Source of the DNA: Brachybacterium endophyticum | GTDB taxonomy: Bacteria > Actinomycetota > Actinomycetes > Actinomycetales > Dermabacteraceae | Assembly (NCBI RefSeq): GCF_003130585.1 | Contig: NZ_QFKX01000002.1 | Location: 434,001 to 498,000 of the forward strand | DNA: 64,000 nucleotides | Direction: 5' to 3' | In this document: in pieces, positions 44,694 to 52,962 of the stretch | How positions within the stretch are numbered: position 1 is the stretch's first letter | Layout: each line of letters opens with the position of its first letter | Translations under genes and position numbers: made by a program | The notes under the pieces: generated by a model | Database searches by the model: none | Seen by the model: only the letters and a program-made list of their open reading frames with translations | Told to the model about the DNA's origin: nothing

Positions 44694-45349
44694 GCCTGGA
44701 CATCATGCTGCTGGTGATCGCCGTGGTGCTCGGCCTCGCCGCGATCCCCGCCGTCCACCGGATGGTCGTGGGGCCGACGGTCCTGGATCGTGCGGTCGCC
44801 TCCGACATGCTGATCGTGCTGGTGATCGCCGGGATGGCGCTCTACACGGCGGGCAGCGGCACCGAGTACGCGGTGCCGCCGATGCTCGGCCTGACGGCGC
44901 TCGCCTTCGTCGGCACCCTGGTGGTCGCACGGTTCGTCTCCCGCGACCGGGCCGTCAGCGGTGAGGCGATCCATCACGGGGACCCGGGGTCGCGGGGCCA
45001 GGTCGCCGCCGGGCCGGCGGAGGATCCGGGATCCGGGGACGGGGCCGAGCAGGTCGCCGCTGCGGTGCGGGCTCCGGGCGCGCAGCAGGTCGACGCGGCG
45101 GAACGGGCCGACGTGGCGGATCAGGCCGACGCGGCGGATCCGGCCCACGCACCGGAGCCTGCCGGCGGAGCAGAGCAGGCAGATCGAACAGAGCAGGCCG
45201 ACCGAGCGGAGCCCGCGGAGGCTGCCGGGAACGCTCCCTTCACCGACGACTCCGGGGAGCGTCTGCGCCACGGGACCGGCCGCGGAGCGGGACCGCGGCT
45301 GCCGGGTCCGGCGAGCGACGCGCACGAGCCGGACAGGGAGGAGTCATGA
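44690..45349 (+). CDS. mrpF: Na+/H+ antiporter subunit F with repetitive tail
   Basis: 219 aa, more than twice the usual ~90. Residues 1-85 form the three-TM MnhF domain (HRMVVGPTVLDRAVASDMLI). From ~90 a hydrophilic tail follows, rich in Ala, Asp, Glu and Gln with repeats of the form ADVADQADAADPAH and AEQADRTEQADRAEPAE. The tail is probably disordered and cytosolic. It is in frame and coupled by ATGA to mrpG, so it is not an obvious misassembly. Confidence 0.88.
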   Translation: MSLDIMLLVIAVVLGLAAIPAVHRMVVGPTVLDRAVASDMLIVLVIAGMALYTAGSGTEYAVPPMLGLTALAFVGTLVVARFVSRDRAVSGEAIHHGDPGSRGQVAAGPAEDPGSGDGAEQVAAAVRAPGAQQVDAAERADVADQADAADPAHAPEPAGGAEQADRTEQADRAEPAEAAGNAPFTDDSGERLRHGTGRGAGPRLPGPASDAHEPDREES

Positions 45350-45945
45350 CGGTGATGGACGTCCTCGGCCTGGTGCTGATCGCACTCGGGTCCCTGTTCG
45401 CGTTCGTGGCCTCGATCGGCCTTCAGCGCTTCACCGACGTGCTGCGTCGGATGCACGCCGTTTCCAAGCCGCAGACCGTGGGCCTGCTGCTGATCCTGGC
45501 CGGTGGCGCCCTGATCGCCGGCAGCTGGACGATCGCCGGATCGATGCTGCTGGTGATGCTCGCGCAGATGGCGACGGTGACCGTCTCCAGCACGATGGTG
45601 GGCCGGGCCGCTTTCCGACGGGGCTTCGTCGCCGGCAGCGCGTACACCATCGACGAGCTGACCCCGCGTCTGGCGGCGACCTTCGACGAGGACGACGACG
45701 AGGACGGCTTCATCGACGAGGCGCAGGGCCCGCACCTCGGCGACGAGGAGCCCTCGCGCTTCCCCGAGAACGTGGTGGGCAGCGCGCACGAGGACGCCGA
45801 CCTCTCGGGGCTCAGCAACTGGGGCGAGCCGGAGGACTCCGAGGCGGCGTCGGCCCTGGACATCGACATCGACCTCGAGGACGAGACCGAGAAGGAGCTC
45901 GAGGACGTCGTCGAACGACGCTCGCGCAGCGAGAACGGGATCTGA
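45346..45945 (+). CDS. mrpG: Na+/H+ antiporter subunit G with acidic tail
   Basis: 199 aa. Residues 1-100 are the MnhG domain with three TM segments (GSLFAFVASIGLQRFTDVL, RMHAVSKPQTVGLLLIL). The remaining ~95 residues are strongly acidic (FDEDDDEDGFIDEAQ and DIDIDLEDETEKELED). Last gene of the six-gene operon; converges on the flavin reductase gene. Confidence 0.92.
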   Translation: MTVMDVLGLVLIALGSLFAFVASIGLQRFTDVLRRMHAVSKPQTVGLLLILAGGALIAGSWTIAGSMLLVMLAQMATVTVSSTMVGRAAFRRGFVAGSAYTIDELTPRLAATFDEDDDEDGFIDEAQGPHLGDEEPSRFPENVVGSAHEDADLSGLSNWGEPEDSEAASALDIDIDLEDETEKELEDVVERRSRSENGI

Positions 45946-45984
45946 GGGCGGGACCCGTGCGACCCGGCGCGTGAGGTGACGCGC

Positions 45985-46590
45985 TCAGTCCGGTCGGCGC
46001 ATGTCGAACCGCAGCGCCTGATCGATGCCGAAGTATGCCGTGGGGCCGCCGCCGCGCAGCACCGGGTCGGCCACGACCGTGTCGAAGACGCCGTCCACCA
46101 GGACGGACTCCTCGAGGTGCACGCCCACGACCTCACCCACGGTGAACCGCGAGCCCGCGAAGGCGCCGGCCGACGTCTGCAGGTCGATGATCTGCGTGAC
46201 CCTGCACTCGAAGCTCACCGGCGAGGCGGCCACCCGTGGGGGCTCGACCTCGAGCGAGGGGGCGGTGAGGATGCCCGCGGCCTCGAACTCGTCGACCGCG
46301 GCGGTGGTCGAGGTCGCGTTCATCTGCTCGGCCTGCGCGCGCGAGACCAGGTTCCAGGTGAACTCCCCGGTCGCCTCGCAGTTGGCCACGGTGTCCTTCC
46401 AACCGTTGCTGGAGAAGCCGATCAGCGGGGGCCGGTAGTTCAGGGCGTTGAAGAACGAGTACGGCGCGAGGTTGTGCCTGCCCTGCGCGTCGACGGTGGC
46501 GATCCAGCCGATGGGCCGGGGCGCCACGATGGCGTTGAACGGATCGTGGGGGAGCCCGTGCCCGTCGGCCGGGCGGTAGAAGTAGGTCAC
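45985..46590 (-). CDS. Flavin-reductase-like FMN-binding protein
   Basis: 201 aa, split-barrel flavin reductase family. FNAIVAPRPIGWIATVDAQG is the standard FMN-binding start, followed by PYSFFNALNYRPPLIGFSSN and TVANCEATGEFTWNL. Members reduce FMN/FAD with NAD(P)H or act as small flavoproteins; the partner is unknown. GTG start. tRNA-Phe lies upstream on the same strand. Confidence 0.88.
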   Translation of the reverse strand: MTYFYRPADGHGLPHDPFNAIVAPRPIGWIATVDAQGRHNLAPYSFFNALNYRPPLIGFSSNGWKDTVANCEATGEFTWNLVSRAQAEQMNATSTTAAVDEFEAAGILTAPSLEVEPPRVAASPVSFECRVTQIIDLQTSAGAFAGSRFTVGEVVGVHLEESVLVDGVFDTVVADPVLRGGGPTAYFGIDQALRFDMRRPD

Positions 46591-46646
46591 CCTGCCATTC
46601 CAGCACGTGCCGGGGGAGTCGAGCTGCGCCGGGGGGGGTATGAGAA

Positions 46647-46676
46647 GGGGCCCTCACGCGTGTGCGTGAGGGCCCC
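46647..46676 (-). terminator. Terminator of tRNA-Phe
   Basis: 13-bp perfect stem GGGGCCCTCACGC/GCGTGAGGGCCCC with loop GTGT, seven bases after the tRNA 3' end. Confidence 0.8.
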
Positions 46677-46682
46677 TGGTGG

Positions 46683-46755
46683 TGGCTCCGACCGGCGTCG
46701 ATCCGGTGACCTTTCGATTTTCAGTCGAACGCTCTACCAACTGAGCTACAGAGCC
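46683..46755 (-). tRNA. tRNA-Phe (anticodon GAA)
   Basis: 73-nt cloverleaf on the minus strand: acceptor GGCTCTG/CGGAGCC (with a G-U-type mismatch position), D-loop CAGTTGGTAGAGC, anticodon stem TTCGA/TCGAA with loop CTGAAAA (anticodon GAA), and T-arm GGATCGACGCC. CCA not encoded. Confidence 0.92.
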
Positions 46756-46860
46756 GTGATCGCTCGAGGCGACCGACGACAAGGCTAGCAGGCGGCGTGC
46801 GGTGCTCCCAACCGGTCGACACGGGTGAGAGGCATGCCACGGGTGCGAGAGCGGGTGGCC

Positions 46861-47883
46861 TCAGGAGACCTGCACGATCGTCTTGCCGAGGTTCGCTCCG
46901 CGCAGCATCCCCACGAAGGCATCGGGGGCGCTGTCCAGTCCCTCGTGGATGTCCTCGATGTAGCGGACCCGGCCGCTCTCCACCCAGCCGGTCATCTCCC
47001 GCAGGAAGTCCTCGAACATCGTCGGCGCGAACTCGCGCTGGATGAAGCCGCGCAGGGTCAGGCTCTTGCGGAGCACAGCGCCCATGAGCTGGCCGCTGCG
47101 GTCCGGCCCGTCGGGGAGCGAGGTCGCGTTGTAGCTCGCGGCGAGGCCGCACACCGGCACGCGGGCGAACTCGTTGAGCCGGGGGAGCACGGCGTCCCAG
47201 ACCCTCCCGCCGACGTTCTCGAAGTACACGTCGATGCCGTCCGGGGTGACCTCGGCGAGGCGGGCGCCGAGGTCCGGGGTGCGATGGTCCAGTGCGGCGT
47301 CGAACCCGAACTCGCGCAGGCGCTCGACCTTGTGCTCGCCCCCGGCGATGCCCACCGCGCGCGCTCCGAGGACCTGCGCGATCTGTCCCACGGCGGAGCC
47401 CACCGGGCCCGTCGCCGCGGCCACGGCCACGGTCTCCCCGGGCTGTGGCCTGCCGATCGCGAGCAGCCCCGCGTAGGCGGTGAAGCCGGGCATCCCCAGC
47501 ACGCCGAGCGCGGTGGTGAGGGGCGCGCCGTCCGGGTTGAGGACGCGCAGGCTCTCGGCCGCCTCCACGCTGTACTCCTGCCAGCCGCCGTAGGAGAGCA
47601 CGACGTCACCGGCGGTGAAGCCCTCGGCGGCGGACTCGACGACCTCCGACACGGTCGCGCCCACGATCACGTCGCCGATCTCCATGGGGGCGGCGTAGGA
47701 CTCGGCATCGCTCATCCGGCCGCGGACGTACGGATCGAGCGAGAGGTAGCGAGTGCGCAGGAGCACCTGGCCGTCGGCGGGGGAGGGGACGTCCACGACG
47801 TCGTGCTGGTAGTCCGTGCTGGTGGGCTCCCCGTGCGGGCGCGCGGCGAGGCGGATGCGGTGGTTCCGGAGTCGTGTGCTCAT
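46861..47883 (-). CDS. Zinc-independent MDR-family NADP-dependent oxidoreductase
   Basis: 340 aa, medium-chain dehydrogenase/reductase of the leukotriene-B4-dehydrogenase/CurA type. LLRTRYLSLDPYVRGRMSD is the subgroup signature, AAATGPVGSAVGQIAQVLGA the cofactor motif, VYFENVGG the substrate-loop motif, LRGFIQREF the C-terminal motif. It reduces enone-type double bonds with NADPH. It lies between tRNA-Phe and the divergent GH109 gene; a 259-bp region separates the two starts. Confidence 0.9.
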   Translation of the reverse strand: MSTRLRNHRIRLAARPHGEPTSTDYQHDVVDVPSPADGQVLLRTRYLSLDPYVRGRMSDAESYAAPMEIGDVIVGATVSEVVESAAEGFTAGDVVLSYGGWQEYSVEAAESLRVLNPDGAPLTTALGVLGMPGFTAYAGLLAIGRPQPGETVAVAAATGPVGSAVGQIAQVLGARAVGIAGGEHKVERLREFGFDAALDHRTPDLGARLAEVTPDGIDVYFENVGGRVWDAVLPRLNEFARVPVCGLAASYNATSLPDGPDRSGQLMGAVLRKSLTLRGFIQREFAPTMFEDFLREMTGWVESGRVRYIEDIHEGLDSAPDAFVGMLRGANLGKTIVQVS

Positions 47884-48142
47884 CCCTCGAGCGTAGGAGG
47901 CTCGCACCGGTGGCGGGTGCTCGGGGTGGCCCGGCACCTTCGTCCCGATCTGGTGTGATTCGATTGACATCCGGACGGATCGGTGGGAGTTTCACACCAG
48001 CCCCGGTTCGTCCGGGACGTTCCGGAGCCTCCGGTCTGCACGAGGACGTGCTCTCCGAACGACCCGATGTCCGTCGGCCGCGCCCATGCGCGGCCGGGCG
48101 CACGTGCGTCGGCCATCCCTCCCCACAGCAAGGTGACTGACC

Positions 48143-49570
48143 GTGAGCACTGCGCGCACGCCATCGAGAAGAACACTCCTGGGAGGGGCCGGGCTCGCCG
48201 GCCTCGCCGGCGCCGGCACCGCCCTGCCGGCCGGAGCCGCTCCCGCGGAGACGACCAGCGGCTCCACGGGCGACTCGCCCCTGAAGGGGCGCGCGAGCAT
48301 GATCGGCGTCCCCTTCGCCCAGCGCGACACCGTGCGGATCGGGCTGATCGGCCTGGGACAGCGCGGCGGGACGATGTGGCAGGGATGGGCCGCGGTGCCC
48401 GGCGCCCGCATCGATGCCGTCTGCGACATCCGCGCCGATCGCGCGACCAAGGTCGCCGACCAGCTCGAGGACGACGGCCACGACCGGCCCCGGGAGTTCG
48501 GCGGGTCCGAGGGATCCTTCCAGGACATGCTCGACGAGGTGAAGCTCGACCTCGTCTACATCGCGACGCCGTGGGAGTTCCACTACGCCCACGGCAAGGC
48601 CGCCCTCGAGGCGGGCGCGAACGCGGCCGTCGAGCTGCCCATCGCCACGGAGCTCGACGAGATCTGGGACCTCGTCGGAACGGTCGAGAAGACCAGGAAC
48701 CACCTGTTCCTCTCGGAGAACTGCTGCTACGGGCGCAACGAGCTGGCGATGATGCGCGCCGCCCACGCCGGGGTGTTCGGCGACCTCAGCGACGGGGCCG
48801 GCGGATACTGCCACGACCTGCGTCCGCTGCTGTTCGACGAGGACTACTACACCGACCACTGGCGTCGCACCTGGCACACGAAGCACAACCGCTCCTTCTA
48901 CGCGATGCACGGCCTGGGGCCGGTCGCCAACGCCATGGACATCAACCGCGGCGACCGGATCACGACGATCAGCGCGCAGGCGAGCGCCGCCCGAGGCCTC
49001 GCGGACTACCGCAAGCGCTTCATGCCGGCCGACCACCCCTCGTGGAACGACACCTACGTCACCGGCGACCTCGTCACCTGCCTGCACGAGACCGAGAAGG
49101 GGCGCTCGATCCGCACCGAGCTGAACACCACCACGGCCCGCCCCTACAGCCGGATCAACTCGATCCAGGGCACCCGGGGTCTGTTCGAGGACTACGTGGG
49201 CACGGGTGACTCCGGGGCGCGGATCTACGTCGAGCCCGATCACGGCGACGACGCCTGGCACAGCTTCGACCCCTTCCTCGAGGAGTTCGACCACTGGCTG
49301 TGGAAGGAGGTCGGCGACGACGCGGAGGCCAACGGCGGCCACGGCGGCATCGACTACCTGCTGCAGTGGCGCACCGTCCAGTCCATCCGGCTGGGGCTGG
49401 TGCCGGACATCGACGTCTACGACTCCGCCACCTGGTGCGCGGCGGTGCCGATGAGCGAGATGTCCATCGAGCAGGGCGGAGCCACGCTCGAGTACCCCGA
49501 CTTCACCCGCGGGCGCTGGAGCGAGCTGCGCCAGGGGATCGACTCGAAGCAGAAGGAGATGCCGAAGTGA
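48143..49570 (+). CDS. Tat-exported GH109-like NAD-dependent glycosidase
   Basis: 475 aa. Tat signal peptide at residues 1-33 (PSRRTLLGG then a Gly/Ala-rich hydrophobic stretch, AGAAPA). Rossmann motif IGLIGLGQRGG and the block SENCCYGRNELAMM, which is typical of GH109 (alpha-N-acetylgalactosaminidase, NAD as catalytic cofactor; known family fact). Tat export fits an enzyme that folds with its nucleotide in the cytosol. GTG start. Overlaps the next gene by GTGA. Substrate assigned by family only. Confidence 0.82.
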   Translation: MSTARTPSRRTLLGGAGLAGLAGAGTALPAGAAPAETTSGSTGDSPLKGRASMIGVPFAQRDTVRIGLIGLGQRGGTMWQGWAAVPGARIDAVCDIRADRATKVADQLEDDGHDRPREFGGSEGSFQDMLDEVKLDLVYIATPWEFHYAHGKAALEAGANAAVELPIATELDEIWDLVGTVEKTRNHLFLSENCCYGRNELAMMRAAHAGVFGDLSDGAGGYCHDLRPLLFDEDYYTDHWRRTWHTKHNRSFYAMHGLGPVANAMDINRGDRITTISAQASAARGLADYRKRFMPADHPSWNDTYVTGDLVTCLHETEKGRSIRTELNTTTARPYSRINSIQGTRGLFEDYVGTGDSGARIYVEPDHGDDAWHSFDPFLEEFDHWLWKEVGDDAEANGGHGGIDYLLQWRTVQSIRLGLVPDIDVYDSATWCAAVPMSEMSIEQGGATLEYPDFTRGRWSELRQGIDSKQKEMPK

Positions 49571-50640
49571 ACCCGATGAGAACACCCGCCCCGACCCCGA
49601 GCCGCACGGACGACCGACCCGCGGCGGCGACGCTGCCGGCGACGTCGACGAACCGCGTGCTCGCGCTGCGGCGCATCCCGCAGACGATCCTGCTGGCCCT
49701 CGCGCTCGTGCTCGGGGCCGCCGTGCCGGCGCTCGCCGCGAGCCAGACGCCGCGGCAGATCGACGCCCAGGTGTCGATGGTCGACCTGGCGGAGCAGGAC
49801 TCGATCCAGACCCTGTCGGTGACGATCACGAACTCCTCGCGCGAGGCGATGACGGGCACCACGATCACCCTGCACGGGCCGGAGGGGTGGACCACCTCGC
49901 CCGAGGCCATCACCGTCGCGAAGCGGATCCAGCCGGGCTCCAGGGTCACCAGGACCTTCGACGTGCGGGTCCCCACTCTCCGCGACGGCTTCCACTCCTA
50001 CACCTTCACGGCCGACATCGCCTACACGGGCGGGGACGGGCACGGCAGCATCACCGGGGAGCGGGTCCAGACCTCCGGCGAGCCGATCGCGAGTCTCGCG
50101 GCGGCCCGCAACAACGTGGGGACCACCTCCCTCGCGCAGCGAGCGGCGGGCGAGTTCGACGGCGAGGGCAACTCCTTCTCCGACGCCGCGCTGAAGAAGG
50201 AAGGGGTGAGCCGGGGCAGCGAGATCGAGGGCGCCGGGGCGACCTTCACCTGGCCGGACCTCGGGCCCGCCGCGAAGGACAACGTGGTCGCCCAGGGGCA
50301 GGCCATCAGCGTCGACGGCAGCGGCTCCGCGCTCGCCCTGCTCGCCTCGGGCTCGGGACTGAACGCCGCCGGGACGGTGACCGTGTACTACACCGACGGC
50401 ACCACCAGCACCGGCTCGCTCGCCGTTCCCAACTGGACCGGCGTGGGCGCCGGCGTCGACACCGCCGAGGAGGTCGTCGCCTCCGCCGGTCGCAACACCC
50501 CCGACGGCTACGCGAACCAGGACGGGACGTACCGGCTGTACGCAGTGGGCGTCCCGCTGGACTCGGGGAAGGAGATCGAGGCCGTGCAGCTGCCGGCGAA
50601 CGCCACGATCCACGTGTTCGACCTGCAGATCGTCGGCTGA
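49567..50640 (+). CDS. Secreted NEW3/NPCBM-associated-domain protein
   Basis: 357 aa. After ~30 Pro/Thr-rich residues a hydrophobic segment (TILLALALVLGAAVPALA) acts as Sec signal or anchor. Residues ~65-150 form a NEW3-type beta sandwich (TLSVTITNSSREAMTGTTIT; GPEGWTTSP; FDVRVPTLRDGFHSYTFTA). The C-terminal half (~165-357: AQRAAGEFDGEGNSFSDAAL, ATFTWPDLGPAAKDNV, YYTDGTTS) resembles beta-sandwich modules appended to actinobacterial glycoside hydrolases. No catalytic domain. Translational coupling to the GH109 gene suggests a glycan-binding partner. The start may instead be the ATG at 49576. Confidence 0.75.
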   Translation: MNPMRTPAPTPSRTDDRPAAATLPATSTNRVLALRRIPQTILLALALVLGAAVPALAASQTPRQIDAQVSMVDLAEQDSIQTLSVTITNSSREAMTGTTITLHGPEGWTTSPEAITVAKRIQPGSRVTRTFDVRVPTLRDGFHSYTFTADIAYTGGDGHGSITGERVQTSGEPIASLAAARNNVGTTSLAQRAAGEFDGEGNSFSDAALKKEGVSRGSEIEGAGATFTWPDLGPAAKDNVVAQGQAISVDGSGSALALLASGSGLNAAGTVTVYYTDGTTSTGSLAVPNWTGVGAGVDTAEEVVASAGRNTPDGYANQDGTYRLYAVGVPLDSGKEIEAVQLPANATIHVFDLQIVG

Positions 50641-50696
50641 CCTCGGCGGCCGTCGGGCGCTGACGTCCGCGACGACCCGACGCGGACGCGGACATG

Positions 50697-50732
50697 CGAG
50701 AGGCCCCGGAGCATCTGCTCCGGGGCCTCTCG
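50697..50732. terminator. Bidirectional terminator (NEW3 gene / tRNA-Asp)
   Basis: 17-bp arms CGAGAGGCCCCGGAGCA and its exact complement around a two-base centre. Confidence 0.82.
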
Positions 50733-50739
50733 TGCGGGG

Positions 50740-50813
50740 CGACCCTGACCGGGCTTGAACCGGCGACCTCCGCCGTGACAGGGCGGCACTCTAACCAACT
50801 GAGCTACAGGGCC
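50740..50813 (-). tRNA. tRNA-Asp (anticodon GTC)
   Basis: 74-nt cloverleaf on the minus strand: 5' GGCCCTG acceptor with 3' CAGGGTC, D-loop CAGTTGGTTAGAGT, anticodon stem CCGCC/GGCGG with loop CTGTCAC (GTC), and T-arm CCGGTTCAAGCCCGG. CCA not encoded. Confidence 0.92.
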
Positions 50814-50863
50814 ATTCTCATCGTCCTCGCTCGCGCGTTTCCGACCTGAACAACTCTACCGGA

Positions 50864-50932
50864 CCAATCCGGGCCCCTCGACCACTCGGCCTGTGAAACA
50901 CCTCGCAGTGAGGCCGAGGAGCCCGGGATTGG
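50864..50932 (-). terminator. Long imperfect hairpin after fdh
   Basis: CCAATCC-GGGC-CCTC...CTCGGCCT pairs with AGGCCGAG-GAG-CCCGGGATTGG. It lies between the fdh stop and tRNA-Asp, both leftward, and probably ends the fdh transcript. Confidence 0.6.
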
Positions 50933-50962
50933 GTCGGCGTCGCAGAAGCGGACCCGGCCGGA

Positions 50963-52123
50963 TCAGCTCAGCTGATACGTGCTGGACCCGGTGCCGGCGA
51001 GGTCGCCGCCGTCGATGATCAGGTAGTCCTCCTCGATCCCGGTGCCCTCGAGGAAGCGCTGCAGGATGTCCAGGGCGCCGGCGGCGTAGCGGGCCTGCGC
51101 GGAGAGGGTCGTGCCGGAGACGTGAGGGGTCATCCCGTTGAACGGCATCGTCCGCCACGGGTCCTCGGCGCTCGGAGGCTGCGGGTTCCAGACGTCGCCC
51201 GCGTACCCGGCCAGTTGCCCGGAGTGCACGGCCTCGACGACCGCGTCCGGGTCCACCAGCTCACCGCGCCCGCAGTTGATCAGGTACGTCCCGCGCTTCA
51301 TCGAGGAGAGCATGTCGGCGTCGATGATGTGGCGCGTCGCCGGGTACAGCGGGATCTGCAGGCTCAGGATGTCCATCTCCTTCGCCATCTCGCCGATGTC
51401 CTCGTGGTACGAGAGGTCGAGCTCCTTCTCGGTCTCCTCGTCCAGGCGGTGACGCTTGGAGTAGTGGAGATCGAGACCGAAGGGCTGCAGGCGGCGCAGC
51501 GCGCCCATGCCGATCGCCCCGCCGCCGACGGCACCGAAGGACATGCCCTTGACGTCGTAGGCGCGGGAGACGCAGTCGGCGATGTTCCAGCCACCGGCCT
51601 GGGCGATCGCATGGGAGGGCAGGTAGTTGCGCACGAGGGCGAGCGTCATCATCACCACGTGCTCGGCGACGCTCTCGGAGTTCGAGCCGGTCACCTCGGC
51701 GACGGTGATGTCGGCCTCGGCGGCCGCGTCGAGGTCGACGTGGTCCGAGCCGATGCCCGCGGTGATCGCGAGCTTCAGCTTCTTCGCCTTCGCGATCCGC
51801 TCCTTCGTGAGGTAGCCGGGCCAGAACGGCTGGGAGATGACGACGTCGGCCTTCGGCAGCAGACGCTCGAACGCGGAGTCCTCGCCGTCCTTGTCGCTGG
51901 TGACGAGGAGCTCGTGGCCGTTGTTCTCGAGGTAGTCGCGCAGGCCCAGCTCACCCGAGACGCTGCCCACCAGCTCGCCGGGGGTGAATCCGAGCGGAGC
52001 CTCCGGCTTCGGGGCGTCTTCGCCTCCCACCTGCCACGGGACGTCGGGGATCGAGTCGCGCACGGCGGGCGGCGGGTAGCCGGCCTGGGGGTCGGGATAC
52101 AGGACGCAGAGGATCGTCGCCAT
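50963..52123 (-). CDS. fdh: NAD(P)-dependent formate dehydrogenase, probable NADP-preferring variant
   Basis: 386 aa D-2-hydroxyacid-dehydrogenase-type FDH, oxidising formate to CO2 without metals. With a constant +2 offset to Pseudomonas sp. 101 FDH (recalled), the catalytic residues are kept: N148 (VTGSNSES), R286 (NCGRGELVD), Q315 (WNPQPPS), H334 (MTPHVSG). The residue matching D221, which binds the NAD ribose, is K223 in LHYSKRHRLD, next to R224, and the glycine loop reads GAVGGGAIG, lacking the usual Arg. This points to NADP+. ATG after AAGGAG. Transcribed alone, between tRNA-Glu and tRNA-Asp. Confidence 0.9.
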   Translation of the reverse strand: MATILCVLYPDPQAGYPPPAVRDSIPDVPWQVGGEDAPKPEAPLGFTPGELVGSVSGELGLRDYLENNGHELLVTSDKDGEDSAFERLLPKADVVISQPFWPGYLTKERIAKAKKLKLAITAGIGSDHVDLDAAAEADITVAEVTGSNSESVAEHVVMMTLALVRNYLPSHAIAQAGGWNIADCVSRAYDVKGMSFGAVGGGAIGMGALRRLQPFGLDLHYSKRHRLDEETEKELDLSYHEDIGEMAKEMDILSLQIPLYPATRHIIDADMLSSMKRGTYLINCGRGELVDPDAVVEAVHSGQLAGYAGDVWNPQPPSAEDPWRTMPFNGMTPHVSGTTLSAQARYAAGALDILQRFLEGTGIEEDYLIIDGGDLAGTGSSTYQLS

Positions 52124-52373
52124 GATGGTCAGCTCCTTCTGACATGAGCGGACGCCGTCGCGATCGGTGTCCACCGCATCGCGCCGAGGCGCGTCCGCTC
52201 GGGAATGCCCCGGGACAGCCATCGAAACACACGGGGAAGGCGTCGCGGCAGGGGAGGGTGGGCCTCTCAGAGCATCGCGGTCTGCAGCTCGCTGCCGTCG
52301 GAGTCGCCGGTGGCGGGTGCCGTGCGGGCGCGGGCGGAGAGGGCTCGAGAGCCATTCGCATGGAGAAGAGAAG

Positions 52374-52446
<73 letters not shown>

Positions 52447-52566
52447 CCACGCGGAAGCATACCGATCCGGGGGCGCGGGTCGCGAACGGGTTCCCGCTCG
52501 ATGCGGCACACCCGACATCGGGAGGACACAGGGAACTCCCGCAGGGTCGCGTGGTTCGATGAGCGC

Positions 52567-52938
52567 ATGATCAGCATCAGCCACGAGGACTTCGAGGAAG
52601 CAGTCGACGACGCCCTGGATTCCCTGCCGGAGGAGACCGCGCGACTGATCGCGGAGTCCAACGTGGTGATCCTGATCGAGGAGGAGCCCGACCCGGTTCG
52701 CGACGGCCGTCAGAGCTCCGAGCTGCTCGGCATCTACCACGGCATCCCCCTGGACCAGCGCAGCACCTTCGACAGCTACATCGAGCCCGACCGGATCCTC
52801 ATCTTCCGCGGCCCCATGCAGCGGGTGTGCGCGAGCCGCGACCAGCTGGGCGCGGAGATCCGGGTGACGGTGCTGCACGAGCTCGGCCACATGTTCGGAC
52901 TCTCCGAGTCGAGGTTGCACGAACTCGGGTGGGGGTGA
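52567..52938 (+). CDS. Minimal zincin-like metallopeptidase
   Basis: 123 aa, acidic, cytosolic. The only clear motif is VTVLHELGHMFGLSE (HExxH, about residues 102-106) with a third candidate ligand downstream in the ESRLHELGWG tail. N-terminal helix ISHEDFEEAVDDALDSLPEE. This 'metallopeptidase family' type is common in actinobacteria with no known substrate. It faces the propeller protein across 24 bp. Confidence 0.85.
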   Translation: MISISHEDFEEAVDDALDSLPEETARLIAESNVVILIEEEPDPVRDGRQSSELLGIYHGIPLDQRSTFDSYIEPDRILIFRGPMQRVCASRDQLGAEIRVTVLHELGHMFGLSESRLHELGWG

Positions 52939-52962
52939 GGTCGCGGGCCTCCCGCAAGTGCT

